This document shows positions 46,160-58,950 of a stretch of 64,000 nucleotides of DNA, piece after piece. The DNA lies in contig CM042546.1 of the NCBI GenBank assembly GCA_023630585.1, forward strand, positions 14,890,310 through 14,954,309, read 5' to 3'. How positions within the stretch are numbered: the first letter of the stretch is position 1; each line of letters opens with the position of its first letter. A program made the position numbers and the translations under genes. Below the pieces are notes generated by a model. The model had not been told where the DNA came from and searched no databases. It was given only the letters and a program-made list of their open reading frames with translations. This stretch comes from Cranoglanis bouderius (Eukaryota > Chordata > Actinopteri > Siluriformes > Cranoglanididae).

Positions 46160-46400
46160 AATCTCTGTGGACCTCTAGCCATGATTAAAGCTCCCCGGTT
46201 ATAATCAGGGTCACCCCTGAATGTGGAGTCGCTCGGGCGAGCAGGCAGCGCTCGGAGTTGGCAGGGGAAGGTTAGGACATGCACGCAAAGGATTATGGGA
46301 TTAGGTAACCTGTAAAACGAGAGGCTTTGTGTTTATTCAGGCTTGTTTGCCCATGGATTTGGGACGCAGCTGTTCGCCATTGATCAGATAGACAAGGTGA
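46160..46400. other. Complex unique stretch, candidate conserved non-coding
   Basis: Repeat-free, with two GGATTA words in tandem (46290-46295, 46298-46303), the bicoid-type site bound by Otx/Pitx factors, and further GATTAA and TAATCA words at 46180-46210. Regulatory function is inference. Confidence 0.3.
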
Positions 46401-46709
46401 GAAATTAATGGAGAGAGCGAGAACACGTTACAGAAAAAAAAAACTGCTCACTAGGAGGTTTCATGGGCATTTTTCAGAGTGCAAAGTGCTTACATTTTGC
46501 TGGAATTCGACAAATGTTATTTGGAGAAGTCAGTCATAAGATATACTGCTTAGATACAATTTTACTGAGTGTCCACATTATAAATTACAAGTGACCAAAT
46601 CAAATTTGTTTGTTCAGAGTGTACTGGAACACATATCCAGATTGGTTGATAAATTAATGACACAGTTGGCGTACACAAGTCTGTGTCATTAAGAGTTAGC
46701 CAGCTACTT

Positions 46710-47010
46710 AATACACAAATCTAAGGATAAGTCTAACAATAAACAGATTAAACCAAATATGGTTATTTAACAGTTGATATGGTGTTAGGAGACGTTTCTA
46801 GAACATTTATGGAAGGAGTCTCCAGTGTCAGCACTTTGTAAGTGAGTCAGAAATTTTTCCGCCACTGGAAAGTCTTCAGGACTGAGGGGTTTAGGGTTTC
46901 CGGTTTAGCTCGGACGTTCTCGTGGATATATGAGAATATATATAGCCAGCCGTCCAGTTGATGCAGACAAAAACAAAAATGAATGGTACTGCCTTTAAAA
47001 CATCACCGTG
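46710..47010 (+). repeat. Unnamed dispersed repeat, copy D
   Basis: AACAGATTAAACCA, GGAGACGTTTCTAGAACATT and AGGAGTCTCCAGTGTCA (46814-46830) match copies A and B. A second piece at 47680-47845 carries AACTATAAATGGATAAAAAG (47809-47828), so 47010-47680 may be an insertion or a duplicated segment. Confidence 0.6.
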
Positions 47011-47679
47011 ATGTTTCATCATCTATCTACGTGAGTGGAGGAGACACTATTATACCAATTAAGAACCTTTATCAGGTGGATGGCGTCAACGTCATTCAAA
47101 AAGCAAAGAATGGCTGCTTTAATGAAGCCAGGATATGTAGTCTCACGGACACGGTTACATTTGTACCAAAAATCCAGCACATACGACTCTCCACATTAAG
47201 TTGCTGCAAAACATCTCAGTGCTTAATCAATATTTCTGAACAGAGCACTATTTTTTCACATTTCTGTAAAGATAACACAGAAATTGTATTTTTTGTCTAA
47301 AATGTTGACTCATATGCACAATATTAGAAAAGTATTACTTATATTAACATTCTCATTTATTCTGCACATTCATTTTATTTGCTGTGAGCAGAGAAAATCC
47401 AGCCATTATTGTTATGGTTGTTTTTTGTGGTTTGTTTTTTTTGTTGTTGTTGAAATAAAAAAAAACCTTAAAATTTGCAAAAACACAACTCTCAAAGCTG
47501 TTTTTGTATATAAATAAAGATCAGGCCTCCTCTGACCTGCTTTCAGGCAGGATTTCATCCATGCTGCTGTTGTTGCACGTGTCAAGAAAGGCCAAGCACC
47601 AAACAGTGGGGGAGAAATATACAAAAACAAAAACACAAAGTCTAATCCGTTCAGAAAATCACAAAGTCATAAAGTTTTC

Positions 47680-47845
47680 CGCCAGGTGAAAGTCTTTAGG
47701 AGGGTTTCTCGTAACAAGCTGGATTTTTGTCTTATCATCTTCAAGATTGGTGATGAAAAGAGTGCTTTAACTTGTTTCACGGACGCTCTATAGCTATAAC
47801 TGTGATTTAACTATAAATGGATAAAAAGTATGACCGTTTTTTATT
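47680..47845 (+). repeat. Unnamed dispersed repeat, 3' piece of copy D
   Basis: Starts TTTTCCGCCAGGTGAAAGTC, which also occurs at 46856 (TTTTTCCGCCACTGGAAAGTC). It ends in the ATAAAAAG word next to a SINE. Confidence 0.6.
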
Positions 47846-47854
47846 AAATAAAAA

Positions 47855-48100
47855 TGTCTATTTTCTATATCGCTTATCCTACACAGGGTCACGGGGAGCC
47901 TGGAAACTATCAAGGGGAACTCGGGGCACAAGGCAAGAGACACCCTGGACAGGGTGCCGACCCATCGCAGAGCACAATCACACACCCACATTCACACACT
48001 CTGGACAATTTGGAAATGCACAACGCTTTGGACTGGGGGAGGAAAGCGGAGTACCCGGAGGCAAATGTGCTAAGCCACGTGCTCCCCCTCCAACCAATAT
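47855..48100 (-). repeat. tRNA-derived SINE, body
   Basis: Minus-strand copy. On the plus strand it shows TATCGCTTATCCTACACAGG, GGAACTCGGGGCACAAGGC, GACAGGGTGCCGACCCATCG and GGACTGGGGGAGGAAAGCGG. The head is truncated. Confidence 0.8.
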
Positions 48101-48290
48101 CATTCTTTTGTTTTCTTTATTAAAACTATGTTTCAAACTTTGACATACAGTAACAGGCCACCATTTATTAGGGAACACTGTGTTACTTATTAGATAGAGC
48201 TGGCTCTAAGCATACAGATAGAAGAGACTCAGTCAGGGCTCTCCAACAAGTAAAAAGATGTAGCAATATGAGAAGCCGTATATATACAGT

Positions 48291-48440
48291 GGGGTCCAAA
48301 CAATCTGAGACCACAGTGAAAATCTGGGATATTTACTTTATATAAACTTGGAAATAAACAGCAAGTTTTACAAAAAATGTCAATTTTGACTATTCAATAT
48401 TTGAGATGTTGCACAATTTCTAGGTCAGTATTTAAATTTA
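48291..48440 (+). mobile_element. Tc1-like left end
   Basis: CAGTGGGGTCCAAACAATCT next to a TA, then GAGACCACAGTGAAAATC. The same end sequence appears at 53083 (CAGTAGGGTCCAAAAGCCTG) and inverted at 56718-56750. No transposase is attached; the next feature is a SINE. Confidence 0.6.
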
Positions 48441-48444
48441 AGCA

Positions 48445-48778
48445 AATGCCTCACGCCTCTGGGGTTGGGGGGTTCAATTCCCACATCCGCCCTGCGTGCA
48501 CGGAGCTTGCATGTTCTCCCCGTGCTTCGGGGGTTTCCTCCGCCAGTCCAAAGACATGTGTTGTAGGCTGATTGGCATTTCCAAATTGTTCGTAGTGTGT
48601 GAATGGGTGTGTGAGTGTGTGTGTGTGTGCGATTGTGCCCTTCGATGGGTTGGCACCCCGTCCAGAGGGTCCCTCGCCTTGTGCCCTCAGTTCCCTGGGA
48701 TAGGCTCCAGACTCCCCACGACCCTGTGTAGGATAAGCGGTACAGAAAATTGATGGATGGATCGATGGATGGATGGAA
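48445..48778 (+). repeat. tRNA-derived SINE, nearly complete
   Basis: GGGGGGTTCAATTCCCAC (box B) is followed by GCATGTTCTCCCCGTGCTTC, GGGTTTCCTCCGCCAGTCC, AAAGACATGTG, ATTGGCATTTCCAAATTGTT, GGGATAGGCTCCAGACTCC, GATAAGCGGTACAGAAAATT and an ATGG tail. Box A is mostly lost. The 133- and 85-residue frames across it are artefacts. Confidence 0.85.
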
Positions 48779-49591
48779 CTCCTTAGTACAAAATGTCAGA
48801 TTTTCCACAAGTTGTAGCATTTCCACTGAAGCACGTGTTCAGATGACACTCCGATAGATCTGATCTAACATGGATCATCAGGTTTTACACAAACCTGTGG
48901 AGTGTGTGCCAGCTTGAGTGCACACCGTCATTAAAGCAAAAAAGGGGACGTACCAAATACTAAGAAACTCATGAAAACAAATCTTTAAAATTCTGCTTTT
49001 CACTCAAGTTGTCGCTGATAACACTTGAAAAGGAATGCCAAACAGAAGCATTTGGAGCAAGACAGTTTTCTTTGGTTTTCTCAGTGCAGGCAAAGCGTGA
49101 AGCTGATATGGAAAGACAATTAAAAAAAATGTTTTTTTTAAAACAGTGACATAAGAACGAAAGAGGGAAAGACGCGCACAGAGGACTTTATCACTCTAAA
49201 ACAGATGGCAAGGCTTCCCTTTCTGACATCGACTTCTGCTACATATCACTTCCATACTGGTTCTCCCAGACGTCCCAAAAAATACGACATGTCATCTCCT
49301 CTCTCCGTCACTACCTTTGCTGTCATCGTGAGCACTCCAGCCCGGCGTCCTCTCGCCACAGTCAGGACAGCTTAGAGCTGGTTTCATTGTAGGCATTTTT
49401 CCAGCAAACTGACTCAGAGGCAAAGACACACGGGTTAGTTCGCTCTAAAAAGGCCAAAAGCCAAATCTATGTTATGTACAGTACATGGAGCTGTAGTGAT
49501 AGTGTGTAACAGTCACCAGCTCTAGGGCATTTTACGGTGAGTAATCTCTAGTAAAATACAGAATGTACTTGTCACGGATGGATAATCGTGT

Positions 49592-49592
<1 letters not shown>

Positions 49593-49641
<49 letters not shown>
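49593..49641. repeat. (CA)n microsatellite
   Basis: About 49 bp of CA. Confidence 0.97.
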
Positions 49642-49642
<1 letters not shown>

Positions 49643-51063
49643 GCACTGCAGCACTAACTCCGCAGCGGTAGGATAAGATTCGGTTTGTGGTTATTAGCAG
49701 TTAAGCAGTGTATACTTAAGGAAATTTGCTGCTTGTTGTGTATGTCTGACATGGATCATAGCCCTCATGAGCAGTAAATAGTGGGAGGGAAAAAGTCTGA
49801 AGTGTGACTATGATACTGTTAACAGTTGGATGTGAGCATGTTCTCCCACATGGTCCTGTTTTGCCCAGACCCTTGGACATGTAATCTGCAAATATGAGAT
49901 TTACGCTGATAATAAAATTACACAACTATACTTATCAGATTAAATGTATAGATACAGCAGCACAGCTATTCAAAAAATTATAGACTGTATAAAATACATA
50001 AAACCTGGATGAACAGAAAAGTTCTCATAAATTCTGAAGGGAAAAAAATTTAATTAAATTAAAGCTGCGATTAAGGATGTAATCTTTGGTGCTACCCTTG
50101 ATGATATTCTATCATTTGAATCCAATGTAAATAACATCTCTTAAACTACACGTCTTATTCTTTAAGGCGTATAGCCAAAATAATGCTAAATGAAATGCTA
50201 ACCCTGCATGGTGTGAGACACTAGTGCATGCTTTTATATCCTTTAGATTACATTATTGTAACGAGTTGCTGCCTTTGTTGTCTCTTTAAACTTGCGGTAG
50301 TTCAACATACTGCAGCCAGGAGGGAAAAAGCTAGAGCATATTACCCCAGTTCAGTTGGTGAATAGGGTGTTAATTACAGTTTAACATGGCCCTTTTGTGG
50401 TCTTATCTTTTTAAATATATTTTTTACAATCTTAATAGTTGACTGTACCATATCACTTTGTTTTGACTTCCTAATTTTTAATTGGAAAACACTGAAGCTG
50501 TGTCCCAAACGACGCACTACACACTACGCACTTACACTGTGCACTATGCACTCCACTGTCTAGTGTATGAAATTTACAAGGGTAGCGTCGTCTCAGATGG
50601 AACACTAACGGCTTTGTTACTGACCGGAAGCCTAAGCTGTTTCCCGGTCGATGGCAAATTACGTCAAATGCACGTAATGCAAAGCCGCTAGCTTTAGCCG
50701 AGTCGACGAAAATGAATTTCACTTTATCAAGGTAACAAACAGTAAAATGAACTGAAATTTTCACATTTTCACACTTTTTTTTGTGTGTGTCAGCATCAGT
50801 GCCTGGTAGCTCCACCCCTCTTCCGCTACGTAAGCAAAACTGCAACTGTTGAGTGTCCAACATTCCACATTTCAATTTTTCGGCTGAATAAGTGCATCAT
50901 CCGGGTACTTGAAGTGTACTATTTCTTGTTGGAAATTTCAGTGTGAACACCCTACTCACACTATTTATACTACAAAATGGCATAGAATAGTGCATATGTA
51001 TGCGATTTGGGATGCACCTTGAGATTTTGAACTCACAATGGAAAGTGTTACATAGATAAAGAC

Positions 51064-51099
51064 TATTATTATTATTAGTAGTAGTAGTAGTAGTAGTAG
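51064..51099. repeat. (ATT)n(AGT)n microsatellite
   Basis: Short ATT units running into TAG units. Confidence 0.95.
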
Positions 51100-51339
51100 A
51101 CATGAAGGACAGAATGAACATATTAAACTACAGTTAAAAGACAACACTTACACCATCAGTACTATGTGCAAAGTTGTTTTGCATTTACAGATTTTGCAAA
51201 TGGAGCTTGCATGCCATTTAGAATCGTAACTTTTTTGTCGGTCCATTTGTGGACATTCAAATTGGACAGTTGAAGATTACAAAACAAAACAAATTTTTAA
51301 AAAAATTAAAAAAAAATAAAATAAAAAAAAATCACCACC

Positions 51340-51620
51340 TGGTCTTTTTCCAGTCTTCAATTGTCCAACTGTCCATTCTGAGATGCTTTTCTGCTCCCCA
51401 CAATTGAACAGAGTGGTTATCTGAGTTTTGAGTAAACGCTAGAGACTGTTGTGCGTGAAAATCCCAGGAGCTCAGCAGCTATAGAAATACTCAAATAAGC
51501 CCATCTGGCACTAACAATCATGCCACAGTCAAAATGACTGTACAGCATGACTGTATTCATTGCACTGCTGCCACAGGTGTTTCTAATAGGGTTCGAAAGG
51601 TGAGGGTGAGTGTATTATAA
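51340..51620 (-). mobile_element. Tc1-family fragment (family of 23604)
   Basis: On the plus strand it shows CCTGGTCTTTTTCCAGTCTT, GAGATGCTTTTCTGCTCC, AACAGAGTGGTTATCTGAGT, AAAATCCCAGGAGCTCAGCA and CACTGCTGCCACAGGTGTTT. This is the complement of the family order, with a gap in the middle. No readable transposase. Confidence 0.65.
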
Positions 51621-52727
51621 ATCAATTGCATTTACTCTTCACCTTTTTTCCTTCCCCAAGTTGCCTGCTTTCACCATCCAATTAAATCCCTGACAATCGA
51701 CTCAGACTGACAAATGTTTTCAGCGGTAAAAATTAGCCATGTTTGAAGAACAGTTGGGAGTTCTGAGATTGATTTGTTTACCCTCTTACAACATCCGGAG
51801 TGTCATCCAGTTCTGATTGAAAATCACTTCCATCAGAAAGGACAAATTAGGCATAAAAATCAGGTTAAACGTCCCATCTTAAGAGGGATCAGCACATCCT
51901 TGAGTTACTGATGTTCTTATGATTGACCCTAAGCTATTAACTTAGGGGATGTAAATATAGCGGCAAGAGATCCTGAAAGCTGTCGGAAGTTTATTATATG
52001 ACACATGCTTGACGCATAATGTCACAAATGGCAACCAATAAAGGCCGCAGAGATCTAATACCTGGTGCAGCTGCTGAATCAAAATGCTTACTCATACACC
52101 TCCTGATGGGAATCTTTAGATAAACAAGCCGACAAAAACCTGCTTTCTTTATTGATGTGAGGCAAAGAACGAGTGAGTCACCAATTAACGAAGACTTGAC
52201 AGCCGTTAAGTGGATTCTCAACTTCAAAATGTGGCACTTGGAGTAAATTAATTTATAGGCATCATTTAAGAGGAAAAAAGAGAAAGCCGAAGATCGTATG
52301 GATGGAATGAGATCAGGAAAAGCAAATAAGATGAAGGAGAAGAAGAGGGCGAAAACGATCTAAGCGGTGTCAGATTTTGCTGCTTCATCCTTGTTTCCCA
52401 GGATGGTTTGTACCCGTGTCATTCGATTCGCCCAAATCAGGTTACATGCATTAAAACAGCACTGCTGAGCAGTAAATCTCTCTGAACACAATGGAACACA
52501 GCGGAATGTTATGTTCAAAATTACAACTGGCACACTCAAGTTTTTTGTCTGTACAGACATAGTGAAACGGGAGATACTGTGAATCTAAAGAAATTCCACT
52601 TCAATTTTGCTTTAATTGTGTCGGAGAATTTGGAACAAAACTAATGAAGCAGGATCTACCAGTAAGGAGTGAATAGAGACCAAAGATACATCTGAGATTG
52701 GGGAGAAAGAAAGAAGAAAGAAAGGTG

Positions 52728-52730
<3 letters not shown>

Positions 52731-52793
<63 letters not shown>
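52731..52793. repeat. (TA)n microsatellite
   Basis: About 63 bp of TA. Confidence 0.97.
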
Positions 52794-52797
<4 letters not shown>

Positions 52798-53082
52798 GAA
52801 CAAAGTTACAACGTATTAGATCACATATGAGAGGTAGAAGAAAGGGTCAGGAATATTAGTGTGAAAGCTAAGAGAGAAAGAGGATAAAGGTATATGAGAA
52901 GGGATGAAGTTCAGAAGCCAAAAACGGAAAAATGTTCTGACAGACAAAATAATGAAGTTGTTTTGAACAATAGCATTAACCTGTACAACCTCTTGGATTA
53001 TTGAGTCTTTTATAGTACCATACTTCCCCACTGGATTAGAATTATTAATGTTTGGCAAGCAGTGTATCTATAACACAATACA

Positions 53083-53180
53083 CAGTAGGGTCCAAAAGCC
53101 TGAGTCTGTTACCTAGAAGTGTTTGTTCATCACTGATCTAAAACTGAAGTTTTACTCTATGATACTTGCTATTCAAGAAC
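53083..53180 (+). mobile_element. Tc1-like orphan end
   Basis: CAGTAGGGTCCAAAAGCCTG, similar to the left end at 48291. A right end of the same type lies at 56718-56755 in inverted orientation, 3.7 kb away, too far for one simple element. Confidence 0.4.
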
Positions 53181-53904
53181 ACAATTGTTTAAAATTAAGA
53201 AATTCCCTTCAACATGGATGCTCCTAATACCTGGTGTGTGCGTCAAACATGCATTTGAAACAAACTTCTGGAGTGTTGATTATTTTTCAGAACAAGGAGA
53301 CAGGACGGTAAACAGCAAGCTCACAAGAGCTGAGATCGAAATCACAAAACATATTAGGCTTTCTGATCAAATAAAAATGAGACCTGCCGAGAGACTTCAG
53401 GGACCTATTGTCTGAGATGACTTCCGACAATTCTGAATGTTTGGTAAAGCACATGACAGTAAAGACACAGGAGAGTATCCCATTACATAGGCACAGATGC
53501 AAGATGGTCAATCAAAAATGATGAAAGCTAAAAGAGGATGAGCATCCTGATGATGACGATGCCAATATTGACTGCAGTACTGGTGGAACTCTAGAAGAAT
53601 TGATCCTGAGCCATCCGATCGTGACATGGGTGAAACTAAACCTGGGAGTCATGCAAGTTTGACATGGCATGGCCCTGTTGGACTTTCTTCTGTGATTAAG
53701 TGAAATGTTAAATCCTCTTAAGATTTCGTGAGAACATCGTTCATACTGTACATCATTAGCTAACCTGAAAAGAAAAATCCATGTTTATAAGATGAAAAAT
53801 TCCCACTCTTATGTTCCGCAAGATGATTCTGTTCAGTGATTCTTTGGTTTAAACAGTAAATTTCCATATTAAATTATTTCAGGATGTATATTTCATGTTT
53901 ATTT

Positions 53905-54365
53905 CAGGCTCCGGATCCACTGCAACCCTGACCTCTTGCATGCCAAAACAGCTCTGACCCATCAAGGCATGGACACCACAAGACCTCTGAAGGTGTGCTG
54001 TGGTATCTGGCACCAAGACATTAAAAGCAGATCCTGTAAGTTGCAAGGTGGGGCCTCCATGGTTCGAGCTTGTTTGTCCAGCACATCCCGCAGATGCTCA
54101 GTTGGATTGAGATTTGGGGAATTTGGAGGCCAAGTCAACACCTTGAACCCTTTGTCATGTTCCTCAAACCATTCCTGAACAATTTTTGCAGTGTTGCAGG
54201 GTGCAATATCCTGCTCAAAGAGGCCACCACAAGTAGAAGTGATTATGTGTTTTCCCCATTCTGATGTTTGCTCTTGGCCTGTAGCGGCATGATTTTATGC
54301 ACTGTGCTGCTGCCACATGATTGGAATGAGTGGATAACTGTTGTACAGTGTTCCTAATATACTGG
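53905..54365 (-). mobile_element. Chimeric Tc1 fragments
   Basis: From 54175 down to 53967 the minus strand reads FEEHDKGFKVLTWPPNSP, then NLNPTEHLRDVLDKQ and TMEAPPCNLQDL, ending SMP and a stop. This is the C-terminal end of a Tc1 transposase, with the catalytic Glu in PTEHL. From about 54235 to 54365 the sequence switches to the 5' region of the other Tc1 family (CATTCTGATGTTTG, GCCACATGATTGG), also reversed. The left edge (53905-53940) is a SINE 3' scrap (GGCTCCGGATCCACTGCAAC). Confidence 0.75.
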
Positions 54366-54368
54366 ACG

Positions 54369-54466
<98 letters not shown>

Positions 54467-54467
54467 A
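54369..54467. repeat. (GT)n(TA)n microsatellite
   Basis: About 18 bp of GT followed by about 80 bp of TA. Confidence 0.97.
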
Positions 54468-57400
54468 AATTTTATCACATTCTCACAACCCACTCACAGT
54501 TCTGATCTTGAACTAGATCTTTTTCGTGCGTAAAATAATCTGGATGTTTTGTAAAAGAGAGACATGTAAGGTCACTTGGAGGACTTGGACCACACAGTGC
54601 ATGTATAGCTCCAGGGCCTCAGCCGATTCTGTCCATCCTATAGCATTTCTGCCTTATTGACTCAGCCAGCTAAATGCACAGCCTTTAGTAACACAATAGC
54701 GGCTTAAATGGTTTTTTGGAAAGTGATCCTGCACCCTCCATTATTAATTCATACTGCTGGTCATTGCAACCTTGGGACCTCTGAAGGGGCACAGAGAGGG
54801 GGAGAGATTGAAAAATGGGACGGGAGGGGAGGAATTAGAGAAGAGCATGGATGAGAGAGGGAGAAGTGGATGAGTTTGTTTTTTGTTTTTTTTTTAAAAA
54901 GGATGATAAAGATGGAAGGAAAAAAGAAAGGATAGTGTGGGTTAGGTTTCTGTCCTTGGGAACGTGCAGCCTGGGGGATCGATAGAAAAGCCAAAGCAAG
55001 GAAGATCAGGTGGCATTCCAGCTTCACCACCTTTCAGCTGAGACACAAACAAGGTCATACAGTGACCCCTGAGAGAGAATGATGAGAATAAAGTGAGAGA
55101 AGGAGATTGTGCATGTTAATGGAGAGAAATTTAGGAGTCGTAGAGTTTGTAAGAGAAAAGGAGATGGAAGGCTTTGTAAGTGTAGCACATCATCTGCCTC
55201 TGGGACCTCCATTGGCTGGTGTTTTTCAGGAAATGCACAGAATATCAATGCCATAACATGCACACTCCATACTCTATACCACTTTGGCCATTATTCTTCA
55301 AAGTTTGCATAGAAATGAGCGCAGATTTGAGAGCAAGTTTCAAAAGTGTTTCAATGCATTTCATGTGTTCCATGAGTATTTGTACAATAAAAACACAGAC
55401 TACTCGAGAGCCTGTAAATCTTCTAATTAAAAAAAAACAATTGTTTTAATTCTGATTTCCACCAAGAAACCACTTTTGTCAACCCAAGAGTGTGTAAGGT
55501 GCCTGTTCACTGCAATCGTGTTACAAAGTACGATTCATACCTAGCAATAAAGCTCACAGAGTAATTAACATCGAACAAGCGGCAGTGAACCTTGTTTTCC
55601 ACATCTGAACAATTGGTCCGATGCCATGCTCATTTATACATACTCTTAAAAAATGCTTTGATACCAACATCTGATATCATGTGATACTATGTGATCTGAG
55701 ATCTGAGCATATTTCAGGATTAACAATGCCAGTGAAAGCAAAACAGACTGCAAACTTTGCTCTGTGAAAATATCAAGAGGAGCTACTGCAGCAAGTAACT
55801 GGTTAAAACTGGATTATGGCATTTAAACAGTATCTTTAACAGACATTGCAGGTGAGTGACCTGCGCATTCAGAGCAGTATCAATGAGTGTGTTCATTTAA
55901 ATGAGCGCGAGACGCCATAAATTGTGTGAAACCTTTGCTTGTGAGTCCAGGTGCAATTTACATTTTTCAGATCCATCCTCTACAAGGAGTTCATTGCTTA
56001 GAAGCACATGGCAGCAACCAACATAAAGAGAGCTAAATAAAAATGTCCCATGACGTCTCAGACTGATCGCTACTAAGTAGGTTACTCATTTCGATATCAA
56101 TAAACATGTACTCATACTCGGCTTGATACATCCCTATCCAGAATAAGCATTCTGAGATTAGACTCTCTTCCCAAAATCAATATGAAGCTGTGAGTACTCC
56201 TTAGAGATAAAACTATAGCTTCTCTGAAGACGCCCAGTTCTTCCTCTGATGTCCACCAGTACAAGTGCAGTTCAACATCTCTTGGGGTTCAAGTTGGTTA
56301 AAAACACAGTTCTTCCAAAGGATCTTACAAGCACACAAGTAGTAGATTCTCAGCACAGGTTCACCTCAATAAGCTCCATGGCTGCAACAGTAATGCAGTC
56401 TAAACAATCGTTGCTGACTTTTTTCTGAAGACAAACAGGAAGTCCTGAGATGTCTGAAGCCAAAAATCCACCCGCCTCTTTAGGAAATTTATCAAGATTC
56501 TGTACTTGATGATCTTTGATCATATTCACCGGCACGTCATCTGAACACATGCATCATTGGAAGAGATAAGGCTCAACAAGGTCAATATCACTTATTTGCT
56601 GTTATATTGCTGTTATAAATATTATCAATATTTGCTTTCTTTGTTTTAGTTTCTTTTTCCAAAATTCTAAAACCTTCTGCTTATCTCCAGTTTAAAAAAA
56701 AAAAAAAAAAAATCAATGTGGTCTCAGACTTTTGGTGCCAACTGTACATCCCATATTGAGCAACTTAAAGGTAATGTACAAATTAGCTGTTGATGTGACT
56801 TGTAATAGTCAAGCACGTCCTGTAAAGTGAACACTGCAGCATATGTTAGAGTGTATAAGGGGGTGGGAAGACGGCGGTGGAAGTGCTAGACGGCGGCTGT
56901 TGTTTACGAGTCTGTCAGGCTGGGGTCTGAAATCTGGTAAACGGTACCATAGCATCGCAGCCAGAACACGCAAACACTGTGACAGCCTGTCACAGTGTCT
57001 AGATGTTCTGACTATGAAGCTCCCAGTACCATTTCCCGGATTTCATGAGTGTGAACAGTGAGTGGGCAGGATGGAAGGGACCCATGATGACACTGCTCGC
57101 CCATCTACACACTCTCCTGTTGGAGAGGTCCCGCAATGATGGCAGATACGTCCCTGTGCTTTTCCTGGCTATCCTGATCACTCGCTATAGCGATAAATAA
57201 AGAATGTGACTCTCTATTGCAGCATCCCCACTGGTTACACGTTTCTGTTCTGTATATAATTCATATTCTGTTAACTTGTTTTATGTAACTAATTATTTAT
57301 GAAACATTTTAAATTATTTCGTCTGTAATATTTTAGAAAGAATTTTTTAAATTCTTTTTAAAATTTTTAATAATTTAAAAAGAAGCTCCACGTTTATTTA

Positions 57401-58729
57401 TTTATTCACTTATTTATTTATTTATTGCACGGAGTACAAGTGTCAGCCATTTTGATTCTTCTCTATTCTGTATGGACTACAACTCTTTCAATCCAATCTT
57501 CAGGAGCAATGGTAAACAATCAGTCTTGATAAAGGATTGGATAAATCCTCAATCAAACTCATTCTCTGTAAAGCAACCATTTATTACGAAAGCACACACC
57601 CCAAATTGGATTGTCCCATCAGTTACACGGCAAGCAAGAAAGAAGGAGAGAGAGAACAGGATAGAAAATTGCCTTCTTAAACGGTTCCCTCTAGACTTTT
57701 TAATTCCAGCGTTGCAGGGTGCTTTTATTGGCCGAACCATGTGTCAATCATTCTTTGGTCAATTCTGTAGTGAACGATCCAGAAACTGTGTCGAAACGTT
57801 TCCAAGTTTTTCAAAGCGATCAACAAGACTGAAATAAATAAAGCATAGCTGTGACATGAACTTTTGACATGAGCGTCCAATTGAGGATTAAACAGCAAAC
57901 CAGAAAATGAAATTATGCGCACAACAGCATGTAACTGAAATCTCAGCCATCCAAGACTGTAAAATGTAACGTCCTTTAAATAACAGAAACCTTAACTGTA
58001 ACGTTCTTCAAATATTAGAAAACTGAACAGCAAAAAGAAATGGTTAAAGGACTAACGTTTGCAGAATTTCAGCATACACAGGCATCACATCCAGCACTTA
58101 CAGTACACTCCATCTCCTTCTTAATATTCTATTTCAAGCTCCGCATTTCTTTATCAAGCCATATAAAGACAAGTGGGTCACCTCATTCCTCGCCTGACCA
58201 TGCCACAATAAACACGTCATGTGTATACATAATAGTGTATTTAGTGGATTGCCCTCGTGTAATCTTGTACACATCGGAGCCAAATCTCCTTGGCGACACA
58301 TTTGCAGTCTGTGCCAAATCCTGAAAGAGGGTCAGTATGGCCTGGTTCCAAATGCAGTTCACACTCTTCCCCTACTCTCTTCCTGTATCCAAGTGCATGG
58401 GGATAGAGATATTTTTATTAGCCTTGCGTGTGGGTCTCCTGTTCCCCAAGGACTATCAAAAAAAAAAAAAAAATCTTAATTATACACTAACGCACATCCT
58501 TGTAACTGAAAACTGAAATGATTCAAAAGTCATAACAGTGAGTTATAAGTCTTAACATTGTTGGATAAGAAGTTGGATAATGGCTCGTTATGCCTTCTTT
58601 TTATCACTATTGTAATTTACTTGAACACATACTTAGACACGCACATGCATGTGTATAAACCTCTGAATTACAATTAGAGATGTAAATACCTCCGCTTTGC
58701 CAGAGCAGTCCTTCATGCCAGGTCGGTTT

Positions 58730-58950
58730 CTCTTCCGGACACTGCTTGATGAATGAATGGAGGTGTTGCGTTAATCAAATGCTCGGCCTCGCATTGCGTG
58801 AATTTTATCAATAATACTGAGCCCGTAATGTTAATAAACAACTCTGCCGGGGTTCTGAGATCCTGGGAATCCCAGTAAATCCCGGGACTTAACGGTCAGA
58901 ATTTGGCAGATGCCGGCTCGTCTCGCCTCATCGCACCTGAAAGTAGTACA
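58730..58950. other. Complex unique block, candidate conserved non-coding
   Basis: Contains TTAATCAAAT, TTATCAATAA, GTAATGTTAATAAACAA and a GC-rich CCCGGGACTTAACGG patch. Homeodomain- and forkhead-like words are clustered. Candidate only. Confidence 0.25.

Larger units (their letters stand above)
48800..51330. other. Intronic stretch without genes
   Basis: Contains a (CA)n run (49593-49641), a TAG/ATT repeat (51064-51099) and, at 50490-50700 and 50880-51000, wording (GCACTA, ACACTACGCACT) that suggests another old dispersed repeat. No supported ORF. Confidence 0.5.

Noticed and set aside
48425..48826. 133-residue minus-strand frame
   Set aside because: Translates a SINE and its His-Thr microsatellite.
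56350..56550. 66-residue minus-strand frame as a conserved exon
   Set aside because: Less low-complexity than most, but no acceptor/donor pair in phase with the MDGA exons and no family recognised.
57472..57837. 121-residue plus-strand frame as a gene
   Set aside because: Ser/Phe/Lys-rich with no motif, no splice context that I can support, and a competing frame on the other strand.
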